Assembly (NCBI RefSeq): GCF_007049795.1
Contig: NZ_SCFY01000003.1
Coordinates: 124,001-188,000, forward strand
DNA length: 64,000 bases
Source of the DNA: Ectopseudomonas mendocina
GTDB taxonomy: Bacteria; Pseudomonadota; Gammaproteobacteria; Pseudomonadales; Pseudomonadaceae
Reading direction: 5' to 3'
The notes beneath the pieces are model-generated. The model worked only from the letters and a program-made list of their open reading frames with translations. It had not been told where the DNA came from and did no database searches. The stretch's first letter is position 1. Every line of letters begins with the position of its first letter. This document shows, piece by piece, positions 26,150 to 37,203 of this stretch. Made by a program: the position numbers and the translations under genes.

Positions 26150-26167
26150 GGTGGGCTAAAGCCCACC
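26150..26167. repeat. GGTGGGCT hairpin in the betI-betB gap
   Basis: GGTGGGCT (26150-26157) pairs with AGCCCACC (26160-26167) around AA. This 'CTGGTGGGCTAAAGCCCACCC' word is a frequent intergenic repeat in Pseudomonas. Confidence 0.6.
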
Positions 26168-26224
26168 CTTGGACGACCATTCGCCCGCGTGCATGTCGCG
26201 TTTGGCTGCGCGCTGTCGTTTTTG

Positions 26225-26240
26225 TTGATTGATCGTTCAA
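26225..26240. promoter_or_regulatory. BetI-type operator upstream of betB
   Basis: TTGATTGATCGTTCAA lies 55 bases before betB and shares the TTGATTGATCG word with the site before betI. An AT-rich stretch follows (TTTAAATAAAATAG), so the operator overlaps the probable promoter region. Confidence 0.75.
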
Positions 26241-26294
26241 TTTAAATAAAATAGGCTGTTCTCTTAGCAGATTGCCAAGTGCAGAGGACAGCCC

Positions 26295-27767
26295 ATGCCC
26301 CGTTTCGCCGAACAGCAGCTCTACATCGGTGGCCAGTACGTCGCAGCCAGCAGTGGAGAAACCTTCGACAGCATCAACCCGGCCACCGGTGAGGTGCTGG
26401 CCAAGGTGCAGCGCGCCAGCCAGGCCGACGTCGACCGTGCCGTGGCCAGTGCCAGCGAAGGGCAGAAGGTGTGGGCAGCGATGACCGCCATGCAGCGCTC
26501 GCGCATCCTGCGCAAGGCCGTGGATATCCTGCGTGAGCGCAACGACGAGCTGGCCGAGCTGGAAACCCTCGACACCGGCAAGCCACTGTCGGAAACCCGC
26601 TACGTCGATATCGTCACCGGCGCCGACGTGCTGGAGTACTACGCCGGCTTGATCCCGGCCATCGAAGGCGAGCAGATCCCGCTGCGCGAGACCTCTTTCG
26701 TCTACACCCGTCGCGAGCCACTGGGCGTGGTCGCCGGCATCGGCGCCTGGAACTACCCGATCCAGATCGCCCTGTGGAAGTCCGCTCCGGCCCTGGCCGC
26801 CGGTAACGCGATGATCTTCAAGCCCAGCGAAGTCACCTCGCTGACCGCACTGAAACTGGCCGAGATTTATACCGCAGCCGGCCTACCCGACGGCGTGTTC
26901 AACGTGCTCACCGGCAGCGGTCGCGAAGTAGGCCAGTGGCTAACCGAGCATCCGGGTATCGAGAAGATTTCCTTCACCGGCGGCACCGTCACCGGCAAGA
27001 AAGTGATGGCCAGCGCCTCCAGTTCCAGCCTCAAGGAAGTGACCATGGAGCTGGGCGGTAAATCGCCACTGATCGTGTTCGAGGACGCCGATCTGGACCG
27101 CGCCGCCGACATCGCGGTGATGGCCAACTTCTACAGCTCCGGCCAGGTGTGCACCAACGGCACCCGCGTGTTCGTGCCGCGCATGCTGCAAGCGCGCTTC
27201 GAGGCCAAGGTGCTGGAGCGGGTCAAGCGCATCCGCCTAGGCGATCCGCTCGGCGACACCACCAACTTCGGCCCGCTGGTGAGCTACGCGCACATGGAAA
27301 GCGTGCTCGGCTACATCGAGCAAGGCCGCAAGGAGGGCGCGCGCCTGCTGATCGGCGGTTCACGCGTCACGGATGGCGACTACGCCAAGGGCGCCTACGT
27401 GGCGCCGACCGTGTTCACCGACTGCCGCGACGACATGACCATCGTGCGCGAGGAAATCTTCGGCCCGGTGATGAGCATCCTCATCTACGACAGCGAAGAG
27501 GAAGTGATCCGCCGCGCCAACGATACCGACTACGGCCTGGCTGCCGGCGTGGTGACGCGCGATCTGAACCGCGCGCACCGGGTGATCCACAAGCTGGAAG
27601 CCGGCATCTGCTGGATCAACACCTGGGGTGAGTCGCCGGCCGAAATGCCGGTGGGCGGCTACAAGCAGTCCGGCGTCGGCCGCGAGAACGGCCTGGTCAC
27701 CCTCGGCCACTACACCCGCATCAAGTCGGTGCAGCTGGAAATGGGTGATTACGCGTCAGTGTTCTGA
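26295..27767 (+). CDS. betB: Betaine aldehyde dehydrogenase
   Basis: A 490-aa NAD(P)-dependent aldehyde dehydrogenase that turns betaine aldehyde into glycine betaine in the cytoplasm. Signatures are [25 protein letters not shown] and FKPSE for cofactor binding, [11 protein letters not shown], the catalytic Glu in MELGGKSP (about residue 253), the nucleophile Cys in [12 protein letters not shown] (about residue 286), and EEIFGPVMS. The C-terminal [15 protein letters not shown] also fits BetB. Length matches the family. Between it and betA lie two palindromic repeats. Confidence 0.97.
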   Translation: MPRFAEQQLYIGGQYVAASSGETFDSINPATGEVLAKVQRASQADVDRAVASASEGQKVWAAMTAMQRSRILRKAVDILRERNDELAELETLDTGKPLSETRYVDIVTGADVLEYYAGLIPAIEGEQIPLRETSFVYTRREPLGVVAGIGAWNYPIQIALWKSAPALAAGNAMIFKPSEVTSLTALKLAEIYTAAGLPDGVFNVLTGSGREVGQWLTEHPGIEKISFTGGTVTGKKVMASASSSSLKEVTMELGGKSPLIVFEDADLDRAADIAVMANFYSSGQVCTNGTRVFVPRMLQARFEAKVLERVKRIRLGDPLGDTTNFGPLVSYAHMESVLGYIEQGRKEGARLLIGGSRVTDGDYAKGAYVAPTVFTDCRDDMTIVREEIFGPVMSILIYDSEEEVIRRANDTDYGLAAGVVTRDLNRAHRVIHKLEAGICWINTWGESPAEMPVGGYKQSGVGRENGLVTLGHYTRIKSVQLEMGDYASVF

Positions 27768-27776
27768 ACACCGTTC

Positions 27777-27843
27777 TGTGGGAGCGGCCGGGCGGCGCAC
27801 CGCTTCAGCCGCGAAAGACATCGCGGATGAATCCGCTCCTACA
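27777..27843. repeat. REP element in the betB-betA gap
   Basis: TGTGGGAGCGG at 27777-27787 with CCGCTCCTACA at 27833-27843 form the outer arms, and CTTCAGCCGCGA/TCGCGG fit the inner stem. This is the standard Pseudomonas REP layout. Confidence 0.75.
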
Positions 27844-27863
27844 AAGAATCACCGCCCCCGTAG

Positions 27864-27915
27864 CCCGGATGCCATCCGGGGACATTCATCCAGGTTTTCC
27901 CGGTTCGCAGCCGGG
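27864..27915. repeat. CCCGGAT-type hairpins before betA
   Basis: CCCGGAT (27864-27870) pairs with ATCCGGG (27874-27880). A second stem CCCGG/CCGGG spans 27899-27915. The GTAGCCCGGATGCCATCCGGG word is a common Pseudomonas intergenic repeat and lies only a few bases before the betA ribosome site. Confidence 0.65.
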
Positions 27916-27929
27916 CAACAGGAGGAGCC

Positions 27930-29636
27930 ATGACCCAGGAATTCGACTACATCATCATCGGCGCCGGTTCGGCCGGTAACGTCCTGGCCACCCGGCTGAC
28001 CGAAGACGCAGACGTCAGCGTACTACTGCTGGAAGCTGGCGGCCCCGATTACCGTCTCGACTTTCGCACCCAGATGCCGGCCGCCCTGGCCTTCCCGCTG
28101 CAGGGGCGGCGCTACAACTGGGCCTACGAGACCGACCCCGAGCCGTACATGAACAACCGCCGCATGGAGTGCGGACGCGGTAAGGGCCTGGGCGGCTCAT
28201 CCTTGATCAACGGCATGTGCTACATCCGCGGCAACGCGCTGGATTTCGACAATTGGGCCACGGCCAAAGGCCTGGAAGACTGGACCTATCTGGACTGCCT
28301 GCCGTATTTCCGCAAGGCGGAAACCCGCGATATCGGCCCCAACGATTATCACGGCGGCGATGGCCCGGTGAGCGTGACCACACCCAAGGCCGGCAACAAC
28401 CCGCTGTTCCACGCCATGGTCGAGGCCGGCGTGCAGGCTGGCTACCCGCGCACCGATGATCTCAACGGTTACCAGCAGGAAGGCTTCGGTCCGATGGACC
28501 GCACCGTGACCCCGGAAGGCCGCCGCGCCAGCACCGCGCGCGGTTATCTGGACCAAGCCCGCGAGCGGCCGAACCTGACCATCGTTACTCATGCCACCAC
28601 CGACCGCATCCTGTTTGACGGCAAGCGCGCCAGCGGCGTGAGCTACCTGATCGGCAACTCTAACAACGCGACGGAAGCCCGCGCCCGTCGCGAGGTACTG
28701 CTGTGCGCCGGCGCCATCGCCTCGCCGCAGATCCTCCAGCGATCCGGCGTTGGCCCTGCCGCGCTGCTGCGCGAGCTGGACATCTCGCTGGTGCACGAAC
28801 TGCCTGGCGTCGGCCAGAACCTGCAGGATCACCTGGAGATGTACCTGCAGTACGCCTGCACCCAGCCGGTGTCACTGTATCCGGCGCTCAAGCTGCTCAA
28901 CCAACCGGGCATCGGCGCGCAATGGCTGTTCGCCGGCAACGGCATCGGCGCCAGCAACCAGTTCGAGGCCGGTGGTTTCATCCGCACCCGCCCGGAATTC
29001 GCCTGGCCCAACATCCAGTTCCACTTCCTTCCGGTGGCGATAAACTACAACGGCAGCAACGCAGTCAACGAGCACGGTTTCCAGGCTCATGTCGGCTCGA
29101 TGCGCTCGCCCAGCCGCGGACGCATCCAGCTCAAGTCCAAGGACCCGCGCCAGCACCCGAGCATCCTCTTCAACTACATGAGCCATGAGCAGGACTGGCA
29201 GGAGTTCCGCGACGGCATTCGCCTCACCCGCGAGATCATGGCGCAGCCGGCACTGGACCCTTACCGTGGCCGTGAAATCAGCCCTGGCGCGCATGTGCAG
29301 AGCGACGCCGAGCTCGATGCCTTCATTCGTGAGCATGCGGAAACCGCCTTCCACCCGTCCTGCTCGTGCAAGATGGGCGAGGACGACATGGCAGTCGTGG
29401 ATAACCAGGGCCGCGTGCACGGCGTGCAGGGTTTGCGCGTGGTGGATGCGTCGATCATGCCGGAGATCATCACCGGCAACCTCAACGCCACCACCATCAT
29501 GATGGCGGAGAAGATCGCGGACCGGATTCGTGGTCGCCAGCCCTTGCCGCGCAGCACCGCTCCCTACTTCGTCGCCGGCGAGCGCCCGGTGCGCGGCACG
29601 CCGCTACGCAGCCAGCACGACAGGTTAGTCGGGTAA
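27930..29636 (+). CDS. betA: Choline dehydrogenase (GMC flavoprotein)
   Basis: A 568-aa membrane-associated FAD enzyme that oxidises choline to betaine aldehyde. The N-terminal FAD motif [16 protein letters not shown] (residues 6-21), the GMC signature [20 protein letters not shown] (about 80-99), the second signature [15 protein letters not shown] (about 260) and the catalytic His region [10 protein letters not shown] (about 472) are all present. A GGAGGAG ribosome site precedes the ATG. The 3' end overlaps the convergent TorT-like gene by 12 bases. No betT choline transporter is next to the operon here. Confidence 0.96.
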   Translation: MTQEFDYIIIGAGSAGNVLATRLTEDADVSVLLLEAGGPDYRLDFRTQMPAALAFPLQGRRYNWAYETDPEPYMNNRRMECGRGKGLGGSSLINGMCYIRGNALDFDNWATAKGLEDWTYLDCLPYFRKAETRDIGPNDYHGGDGPVSVTTPKAGNNPLFHAMVEAGVQAGYPRTDDLNGYQQEGFGPMDRTVTPEGRRASTARGYLDQARERPNLTIVTHATTDRILFDGKRASGVSYLIGNSNNATEARARREVLLCAGAIASPQILQRSGVGPAALLRELDISLVHELPGVGQNLQDHLEMYLQYACTQPVSLYPALKLLNQPGIGAQWLFAGNGIGASNQFEAGGFIRTRPEFAWPNIQFHFLPVAINYNGSNAVNEHGFQAHVGSMRSPSRGRIQLKSKDPRQHPSILFNYMSHEQDWQEFRDGIRLTREIMAQPALDPYRGREISPGAHVQSDAELDAFIREHAETAFHPSCSCKMGEDDMAVVDNQGRVHGVQGLRVVDASIMPEIITGNLNATTIMMAEKIADRIRGRQPLPRSTAPYFVAGERPVRGTPLRSQHDRLVG

Positions 29637-30644
29637 TTCCTGGCGGATCATCCAGTGCCCCTCGGGCGGCATCAGCCGACCGAGGTCGAAGCGATCCAGT
29701 GCGTCCGCGTCGAGCATTTCGATCTGCGGGCTCACCAGTTGCAGCAGTTTTTCGCCCTGCAGGCCACGAACGGCCAGATCCAGCGCGATGCGAGCCTGAA
29801 TCACCGGTGAATCGGTGGGCGCGGCCAGCACCTGCCCCTCGCGAATCTGTTCCAGCACCCGCTCGGTGGCGTACAGCGACAGCACCTGCGCCTCGGAGCC
29901 GAGGTTGCGCACCAGCTGCGCAGCGAAGGCCGCCGCCTCGGCATTGGCGATCAGATAATCGAGATGCGGATGCTGCTTGAACAGCTCGCGCGCCAGCTGC
30001 GCCTGCCGGCTGCGATCCACCGGGCCGTAGCCGCCATGGATCAGGGTCACCTGGGTTCCCGGCAAGGCATCGCGCAGACCGCGTTCGGCATCCTGCACCC
30101 AGCCTGCATCGGCTGGGCCGGGCAGCCAGCCGACCTGAATCGGCCGACCGTCGCTGATGCGCACCAGATACTCGAGCGTGGTGCGCGCCATATCGGCGAA
30201 ATCGACCCGCGAATGTGCGCTCAGCGTTGGGCACTCCAGGCGATTGACCAGATCGATGACCGGGCGGCCCGCCTTGCTCTGCACTTCTACCGCGCTGCAC
30301 AGGTCATAGGTGTTGATGCTGGCGACGACGAAGGCATCGGCGCCCTCGGCCACGCAATGCTCGAACTGCTCCACCTGCACCTCCGCATGCTCGTAGCCAC
30401 CAGCTTCATAGATGCCCAGGCGCACGCCCAGACGGTTGGCCTCCTGGTCCAGCCCCCAGGCCACGCCCCACCAGTAGCGGTCCTTGCCATGAGGCAGTAG
30501 CGCGCAGATCCGCCAGGGCTGGCTGGCCACCGGCAGAGGCCGGTAATCCAGCAGGCGGCCATCGGCGCGTACCGGATAGGGGAACCACTCGGCTGCCAAA
30601 AGCGGCTGACAGGCCAGCGAAAACCACAGAGAGAACCAGCGCAT
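29625..30644 (-). CDS. TorT-like periplasmic binding protein
   Basis: A 339-aa exported protein (signal peptide [15 protein letters not shown]). It is a class-I periplasmic binding protein of the sugar-binding type, close to Tor[25 protein letters not shown], then [32 protein letters not shown] and the C-terminal [14 protein letters not shown]. TorT binds TMAO and works with the TorS sensor kinase, but no torS, torR or TMAO reductase genes are adjacent. The ligand is therefore open. A methylated amine would suit the neighbourhood. The gene is convergent with betA and overlaps it by 12 bases. Confidence 0.75.
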   Translation of the reverse strand: MRWFSLWFSLACQPLLAAEWFPYPVRADGRLLDYRPLPVASQPWRICALLPHGKDRYWWGVAWGLDQEANRLGVRLGIYEAGGYEHAEVQVEQFEHCVAEGADAFVVASINTYDLCSAVEVQSKAGRPVIDLVNRLECPTLSAHSRVDFADMARTTLEYLVRISDGRPIQVGWLPGPADAGWVQDAERGLRDALPGTQVTLIHGGYGPVDRSRQAQLARELFKQHPHLDYLIANAEAAAFAAQLVRNLGSEAQVLSLYATERVLEQIREGQVLAAPTDSPVIQARIALDLAVRGLQGEKLLQLVSPQIEMLDADALDRFDLGRLMPPEGHWMIRQELPD

Positions 30645-30787
30645 GAAGCCATCCTTAGCCCTTGCGGGGCGATGTGCCAGTCAACCCAGCGTAGCACTCC
30701 GATTGACTCGCGCCTGTCCGCAGCCTGCCGCGGTTGCCCCCGCTGCACCAGCAGCCTAGAGTGAAAGGCACAAACCATGAGAACAGC

Positions 30788-32209
30788 ATGACCAACCCTG
30801 CCCTGCTCGACCCTCGCACTGCCCGCCTGCTGCCCTGGATAGTCGCCATCGCCTTCTTCATGCAGACGCTTGACGGCACCATCCTCAATACGGCGCTGCC
30901 AGCCATGGCGGGCGATCTGAACGAAGATCCACTGCGCATGCAGTCGGTGGTAATCGCCTACATGCTCACCGTGGCCCTGCTGATCCCGGCGTCGGGCTGG
31001 GTCGCCGACCGTTTCGGTACGCGACGTATCTTCTTCGGCGCCATCGCCCTGTTCAGCCTCGGTTCACTGCTCTGCGCACTGTCGGAGTCGCTCAGCATGC
31101 TGATCGGCGCACGGGTCATCCAGGGCCTGGGCGGCGCGCTGATGATGCCGGTCGGGCGCCTGGTGGTGTTACGCGCTTATCCGCGCTCGGAGCTGGTGCG
31201 GATCATGAGCTTCATCACCCTGCCCGGCCTGCTCGGCCCGCTGATCGGCCCAAGCCTAGGCGGCTGGCTGGTGGAGGTGGCCAGCTGGCACTGGATCTTC
31301 CTGATCAACCTACCGGTGGGGCTGCTCGGATGTTGGGCGGTATGGCGGCACATGCCGGACCTGCGCGGCCCTGAGCGCAGCCGCTTCGATACCGCCGGTT
31401 TTCTGCTGTTCGGCGCGGCGATGCTGCTGATCACCGTGGCGCTGGAAGGGCTCGGCGAGCTGCACCTGCCAACCATGCGCGTGGTGCTGCTGTTGCTCGG
31501 CGGCATGGCCTGCCTGGCCGCCTATTGGCTGCGCGCCGGGCGCATCGAGCACCCCTTGTTCTCACCCGCGCTGTTTCACACCCGCAGCTTCGCCGTGGGC
31601 ATCATCGGCAACCTGTTCGCCCGCCTCGGCAGCGGCGCGCTGCCCTTCCTCACGCCGCTGTTGCTGCAATTGGCGATGGGCTATTCGCCGGCCCAGGCCG
31701 GGATGAGCCTGATCCCGCTGGCACTGGCGGCGATGGCGGCCAAGCCCCTGGCCAAACCGCTGATCGAACGACTAGGCTACCGCACCATCCTCACCAGCAA
31801 TACCTTGCTGCTCGGCGCCCTGATCGCCAGCCTGGCGCTGGTCGATGCCGAGACCTCGACGCTGCAGTTGATCATCCAGCTAGGCCTGATCGGCGCCTGC
31901 AACTCACTGCAGTTCACCGCAATGAATACAGTGACCCTGATCGACCTGGACAACCGCGACGCCAGCAGCGGCAACAGCCTGCTGTCGGTGGTGGTGCAAC
32001 TGGCGATGGGCCTCGGCGTTGCGTCGGCGGCAGCGCTGCTCAGTGGTTTCAGCCGTGAACTGGGCGACAGTGGGCATGTGTTGCAGGCGTTCCAGGCCAC
32101 CTACCTGTGCGTCGGCCTGCTGTCGATGCTGGCGGCGGCGATCTTCCTGCAACTGGATGCGAAAGACGGCCGCAGCGGCCGCAATATCGAGGTTTCAGCG
32201 GACGAATGA
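30788..32209 (+). CDS. mdtD: DHA2-type multidrug efflux protein, MdtD-like
   Basis: A 473-aa inner-membrane MFS protein. I start it at ATG 30788, giving MTNPALLDPRTARLLPWIVAI, the usual MdtD start; the frame continues upstream but without family features. Visible motifs are MQTLDGTILNTALPAMA in helix 1, the MFS motif A GWVADRFGTRRIF, motif C-like LPGLLGPLIGPSLGGWLV, and about 13-14 helices in all. It is about the length of E. coli MdtD (471 aa). In E. coli that gene sits with mdtABC and baeSR; here it stands alone, upstream of dbpA. Substrates are unknown. Confidence 0.82.
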   Translation: MTNPALLDPRTARLLPWIVAIAFFMQTLDGTILNTALPAMAGDLNEDPLRMQSVVIAYMLTVALLIPASGWVADRFGTRRIFFGAIALFSLGSLLCALSESLSMLIGARVIQGLGGALMMPVGRLVVLRAYPRSELVRIMSFITLPGLLGPLIGPSLGGWLVEVASWHWIFLINLPVGLLGCWAVWRHMPDLRGPERSRFDTAGFLLFGAAMLLITVALEGLGELHLPTMRVVLLLLGGMACLAAYWLRAGRIEHPLFSPALFHTRSFAVGIIGNLFARLGSGALPFLTPLLLQLAMGYSPAQAGMSLIPLALAAMAAKPLAKPLIERLGYRTILTSNTLLLGALIASLALVDAETSTLQLIIQLGLIGACNSLQFTAMNTVTLIDLDNRDASSGNSLLSVVVQLAMGLGVASAAALLSGFSRELGDSGHVLQAFQATYLCVGLLSMLAAAIFLQLDAKDGRSGRNIEVSADE

Positions 32210-32258
32210 TCGGGCCTGCTACACTGCCGCCCTGTTTCGCCATCCCCGAGCACTTGCC

Positions 32259-33635
<1,377 letters not shown>

Positions 33636-33734
33636 GAGCCGACTCAGATCGACCGTGCTCGCTCTAGGTCGCAGGATCGCGAACGGCCTCCCGGGCTGAT
33701 ATAAAGGATCAAACGGCCTGGGCCGGAGTTACCC

Positions 33735-34970
33735 ATGCGCAATATTCTGGTCATTGAAGACAGTCCACTGGTACTGAAGATCCTCGAGCATCTGTTCCGC
33801 CAGGAAACCGATCTGGAGCCGATCTTCTGCGCTTCGCTGGCCGAGGCCGAGGTGATGCTGGAAACCTCCGCTTCGCTGTTCTTCGCCGCCATCGTCGACC
33901 TGCACCTGCCCGATGCACCGGACGGCGAGAGCGTCGACCTGGTGATGCGCTATAACCTGCCGTGCATCGTGCTCAGTGGCAGTTACAACGAGCAGCGCCG
34001 TGATGATCTGCTGATGAAAGGCGTGGTCGACTACGTGCTCAAGGAAAGCCAGCACTCCTACGAGTATGCCTTCCGCCTGCTGCACCGGCTCGATCACAAC
34101 AGCCACATCAAGATTCTCATCGCCGACGACTCCACGGCGCAGCGCCACTACATTCGCCACATTCTCGAGCCGCATCACTACCAGATCATCGAAGCCAGCG
34201 ATGGCAAGGAGACGCTACGCCAGCTGAACGAGCACCCTGACCTCGACCTGCTGGTCCTCGACCATGCCATGCCCGGCGTCAGCGGTTTCGAGCTGGTCAA
34301 GCTGCTGCGGCAGAAGCTGCGCCTCAATGACCTGATCATCATCGGCGTGTCCGCCGACCCCAAGGGTTCGCTCAGTGCGCAGTTCATCAAGCACGGCGCC
34401 GATGACTTCCTGCGCAAACCCTTCTGCCCGGAAGAGCTGAACTGCCGGGTGATGTCCACCCTGGAGCGACGCGACCTGCTGCGCGCATTGAAGAAGGCCG
34501 CGCAGTTCGATGCCCTGACCGGCCTGAACAACCGCCGCGCCTTCTACGAGCAAGGCATGCAGATACTGCAGAAGGCGCAACGGGAAAGTCGCGAGGTCAG
34601 CGTGGCGATGCTCGATCTCGATCATTTCAAGCAGATCAACGATAGCTTCGGTCATGCCAGCGGCGACAGCGCCCTGGTGGTGTTCGCCCGGGCGATGAGC
34701 ACTGCCTTCCCCGACATGCTGCTGGGCCGCCTGGGCGGTGAGGAGTTTGCCCTGCTCACCCTGCACGGCGCGGAGCATGTGGTGCAGGCACTGGATAAAC
34801 TGCGCCGACAGTGCGCCGGCCTGCACTACGCCGCCGGTGCGCCTGCGCTGTCGTTCAGCGCCGGCCTTTACCAGGGTGAACCCGAAGACCTGGAAAGCCT
34901 GCTGCACGAGGCCGACATTCGCCTGTATCGCGCCAAGCAGCAGGGCCGTGCCCGCACCGTACTGGCCTGA
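33735..34970 (+). CDS. PleD-like REC-REC-GGDEF diguanylate cyclase
   Basis: A 411-aa soluble response regulator. The first receiver spans about residues 1-120 with phosphoacceptor Asp55 (IVDLHLP). The second, residues 125-240, has Asp176 (LVLDHAMPG) and a conserved Lys in FLRKPF. The GGDEF domain begins at DALTGLNNRRAF and its active site reads GGEEF (residues 334-338), which is catalytically competent in other cyclases. The inhibitory RxxD site expected shortly before GGEEF is absent (DMLLGRL). It would make c-di-GMP on phosphorylation by an unknown kinase; no kinase gene is adjacent. The stop codon abuts the stop of the convergent binding-protein gene with no gap. Confidence 0.9.
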   Translation: MRNILVIEDSPLVLKILEHLFRQETDLEPIFCASLAEAEVMLETSASLFFAAIVDLHLPDAPDGESVDLVMRYNLPCIVLSGSYNEQRRDDLLMKGVVDYVLKESQHSYEYAFRLLHRLDHNSHIKILIADDSTAQRHYIRHILEPHHYQIIEASDGKETLRQLNEHPDLDLLVLDHAMPGVSGFELVKLLRQKLRLNDLIIIGVSADPKGSLSAQFIKHGADDFLRKPFCPEELNCRVMSTLERRDLLRALKKAAQFDALTGLNNRRAFYEQGMQILQKAQRESREVSVAMLDLDHFKQINDSFGHASGDSALVVFARAMSTAFPDMLLGRLGGEEFALLTLHGAEHVVQALDKLRRQCAGLHYAAGAPALSFSAGLYQGEPEDLESLLHEADIRLYRAKQQGRARTVLA

Positions 34971-35702
34971 TCAGGGACCATGGCGCCTCAGCGTGGCGGC
35001 ATAGCTGCCGTCTTCGCTCATGGCCTGGATCGCCGCATCGAAACGCCGGGCGATCTCGCGATGCTGTGCATGGCTGCGCCGCACCAGGATATGCAGGCCG
35101 TTCTCGCTCAACGGCAGTGGCAGAAACTCCAGCTCATCACGAATGCTGCTCAGTGTGCGCCCGAGCATGTAGCGCGCGGCTAGCTCATCTTCCAGCGCCA
35201 GCTGCACGCGCCCGGCATGCAGCTGGCGCGCGGCGATCTCGAAACTGCCGACACTGACCTTGAGCAACTGCGGGTCGCTGTCGAACTCTTTGGAGTAGGC
35301 ATAGCCCCTGACCACCGCGATGCTGTGCGAATAGAGATCGGCCAGGGTCTCGAAGCGGATGTCGCTGCCCTTGCGCCGCATGAAGCGAATGCGATTGACC
35401 AGATAGGGCTGGGAGAAATAACCGTACTCGGTGCGATCGGCGCTATACCAGGCGTTGATCAGCACGTCGTAATCCCCGCGCTTGAGCCCTGACACAGCAC
35501 GCTCCCAGGGCACTTCCACATAACTGGTAGTGAAGCCAGCGCGGGCCAGCGCCTGCTCCACCAGATCACTGGCCAGCCCCTTGCCGGGCAAGCGTTGATC
35601 ATTGAACGGCGGCCAGGGGTCGGCCACCAGACGCAAAAGCTCAGCCGAGGCCGATGCCGGCGACAGCAGCAAGAGCAATAGCCAGGCACGCACGACGGTC
35701 AT
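34971..35702 (-). CDS. Periplasmic amino-acid-type binding protein (SBP family 3)
   Basis: A 243-aa protein with a signal peptide (WLLLLLLSPASASAELL) followed by LVADPWPPFND, the usual start of family-3 solute-binding domains, then GLASDLVEQALARAGFTTSYVEVPWERAVSGLKRGDYDVLINAWYS. There is no permease or ATPase gene beside it, so it could be an orphan sensor or feed a distant transporter. Many such orphans in Pseudomonas are paired with c-di-GMP enzymes, and a cyclase gene does end exactly at its 3' end, but this is only proximity. Confidence 0.85.
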   Translation of the reverse strand: MTVVRAWLLLLLLSPASASAELLRLVADPWPPFNDQRLPGKGLASDLVEQALARAGFTTSYVEVPWERAVSGLKRGDYDVLINAWYSADRTEYGYFSQPYLVNRIRFMRRKGSDIRFETLADLYSHSIAVVRGYAYSKEFDSDPQLLKVSVGSFEIAARQLHAGRVQLALEDELAARYMLGRTLSSIRDELEFLPLPLSENGLHILVRRSHAQHREIARRFDAAIQAMSEDGSYAATLRRHGP

Positions 35703-35761
35703 GAGTGGAGATCCATCCGAAATGATCAGTTTTAGTCATAGCAGGCACAACGCCACCCGTC

Positions 35762-35783
35762 ACTGTCTCATATCTGAGACAGT
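35762..35783. promoter_or_regulatory. 9-bp dyad in the divergent promoter region
   Basis: ACTGTCTCA (35762-35770) and TGAGACAGT (35775-35783) are perfect inverted arms around TATC. It lies between the divergent starts of the binding protein (35702) and the flavoprotein (35910), so it may be a regulator site or the stem of a leader. No regulator gene is next to it. Confidence 0.5.
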
Positions 35784-35909
35784 CATTCGCAGTGTGCCTT
35801 TCTTGCCAGTAGCGCGCCGACAGAAGCGTCGGCACAGAACGGTTCGGGTAAACTTCAGCGGTTTTCGCGCGGCGCTGGCTGCGTCAGCAGATTCACCTGA
35901 GGACATCCC

Positions 35910-37094
35910 GTGTTGCAAACCGACGTATTGATCATCGGCGCAGGAGCCGCCGGCCTGATGTGCGCAGCCAGTGCAGCTGCCCGTGGTCGCCGCGTGCTGG
36001 TGCTCGACCACGCCAACAAGGCTGGCAAGAAGATCCTCATGTCCGGCGGCGGGCGCTGCAACTTCACCAACATGTATTGCGAGCCGAGCAACTTCCTCTC
36101 CGGCAACCCGCACTTCTGCAAATCCGCCCTGGCGCGCTTCACCCAATGGGACTTCATCGGCCTGGTGGCCAAGCGTGGCGTGCCGTATCACGAGAAGAAA
36201 CTCGGACAGCTGTTTTGCGATAACAAGTCCAGCGACATTCTCGAACTGCTACTGGCCGAGTGCGCAGAAGCAGGCGCAGAGATCCGCCTCGACACCGCCG
36301 TGCAAAGCATCGAGAAAACCGACACCGGCTTCTGCCTGCAAACCGATCTCGGCGCCGTGGCCTGCGAGTCGCTGGTGATCGCCACCGGCGGGCTGTCGAT
36401 TCCGACCCTGGGCGCCACCGGCTTCGGCTATCAGGTGGCCAGGCAATTCGGCCACGAACTGCTGCCAACCCGCGCCGGGCTGGTGCCGTTCACCCTCACC
36501 GATCCGCAACTCAAGGCGCTGTGCACCGAGCTGTCCGGTACCTCGGTAGAGGATTGCCGGGTAAGCTGCAACGGCCAGAGCTTCGTCGAGAACATCCTCT
36601 TCACCCACCGCGGCCTGTCCGGGCCAGCGATCCTGCAGATTTCCTCCTACTGGCAGCCGGGCGATACCGTGCACATCGACCTGCTGCCGCACATCGACCT
36701 GCCTGAATGGCTGGCGACGCAACAACGCGAGCGCGGCAACAGCGAGCTGAAAACCCTGCTGGCCGAGCTGTTCACCAAGAAGATGGCGACCCTGCTAGTC
36801 GACAGCTGGTTCAGCAACAAGCCGCTCAAGCAGTACACGCCTGGCGAGCTCAAGACGATCGCCGAGCACTTATCCGACTGGCAATTGGTGCCGGCCGGTA
36901 CCGAGGGCTACCGCACCGCCGAGGTGACCCTGGGCGGGGTGAACACCGACGAGGTGTCGTCGAAGACGCTGGAGTCGCTCAAGGTGCCGGGGCTGTATTT
37001 CATCGGCGAAGTGCTCGACGTCACCGGCCACCTCGGCGGCTTCAACTTCCAATGGGCCTGGGCTTCGGGCTACGCCGCCGCGCAATACGTCTGA
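35910..37094 (+). CDS. BaiN/HI0933-type NAD(P)/FAD flavoprotein
   Basis: A 394-aa protein. GTG 35910 follows a GAGG ribosome site and begins directly before the FAD fold (LIIGAGAAGLMCAASAAARG). The next motif GKKILMSGGGRCNFTN is the hallmark of the HI0933/YhiN/BaiN family, and TTG 35913 could be an alternative start. Further family segments are KKLGQLFCDNKSSDIL and the C-terminal LYFIGEVLDVTGHLGGFNFQWAWASG. Biochemical roles in this family are poorly known outside gut BaiN. It probably reduces an unsaturated or oxidised small molecule. It stands alone between two promoter regions. Confidence 0.9.
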   Translation: MLQTDVLIIGAGAAGLMCAASAAARGRRVLVLDHANKAGKKILMSGGGRCNFTNMYCEPSNFLSGNPHFCKSALARFTQWDFIGLVAKRGVPYHEKKLGQLFCDNKSSDILELLLAECAEAGAEIRLDTAVQSIEKTDTGFCLQTDLGAVACESLVIATGGLSIPTLGATGFGYQVARQFGHELLPTRAGLVPFTLTDPQLKALCTELSGTSVEDCRVSCNGQSFVENILFTHRGLSGPAILQISSYWQPGDTVHIDLLPHIDLPEWLATQQRERGNSELKTLLAELFTKKMATLLVDSWFSNKPLKQYTPGELKTIAEHLSDWQLVPAGTEGYRTAEVTLGGVNTDEVSSKTLESLKVPGLYFIGEVLDVTGHLGGFNFQWAWASGYAAAQYV

Positions 37095-37203
37095 GACAAA
37101 ATTTTGCGCCCCATTTGAAGGCGCGCCGGGAACTGCCAGCGCGGCGCAGACTCTGCTGTGAACAGCCTATACAACGCTGCAATCACAGGGATGACGCCGC
37201 ATC

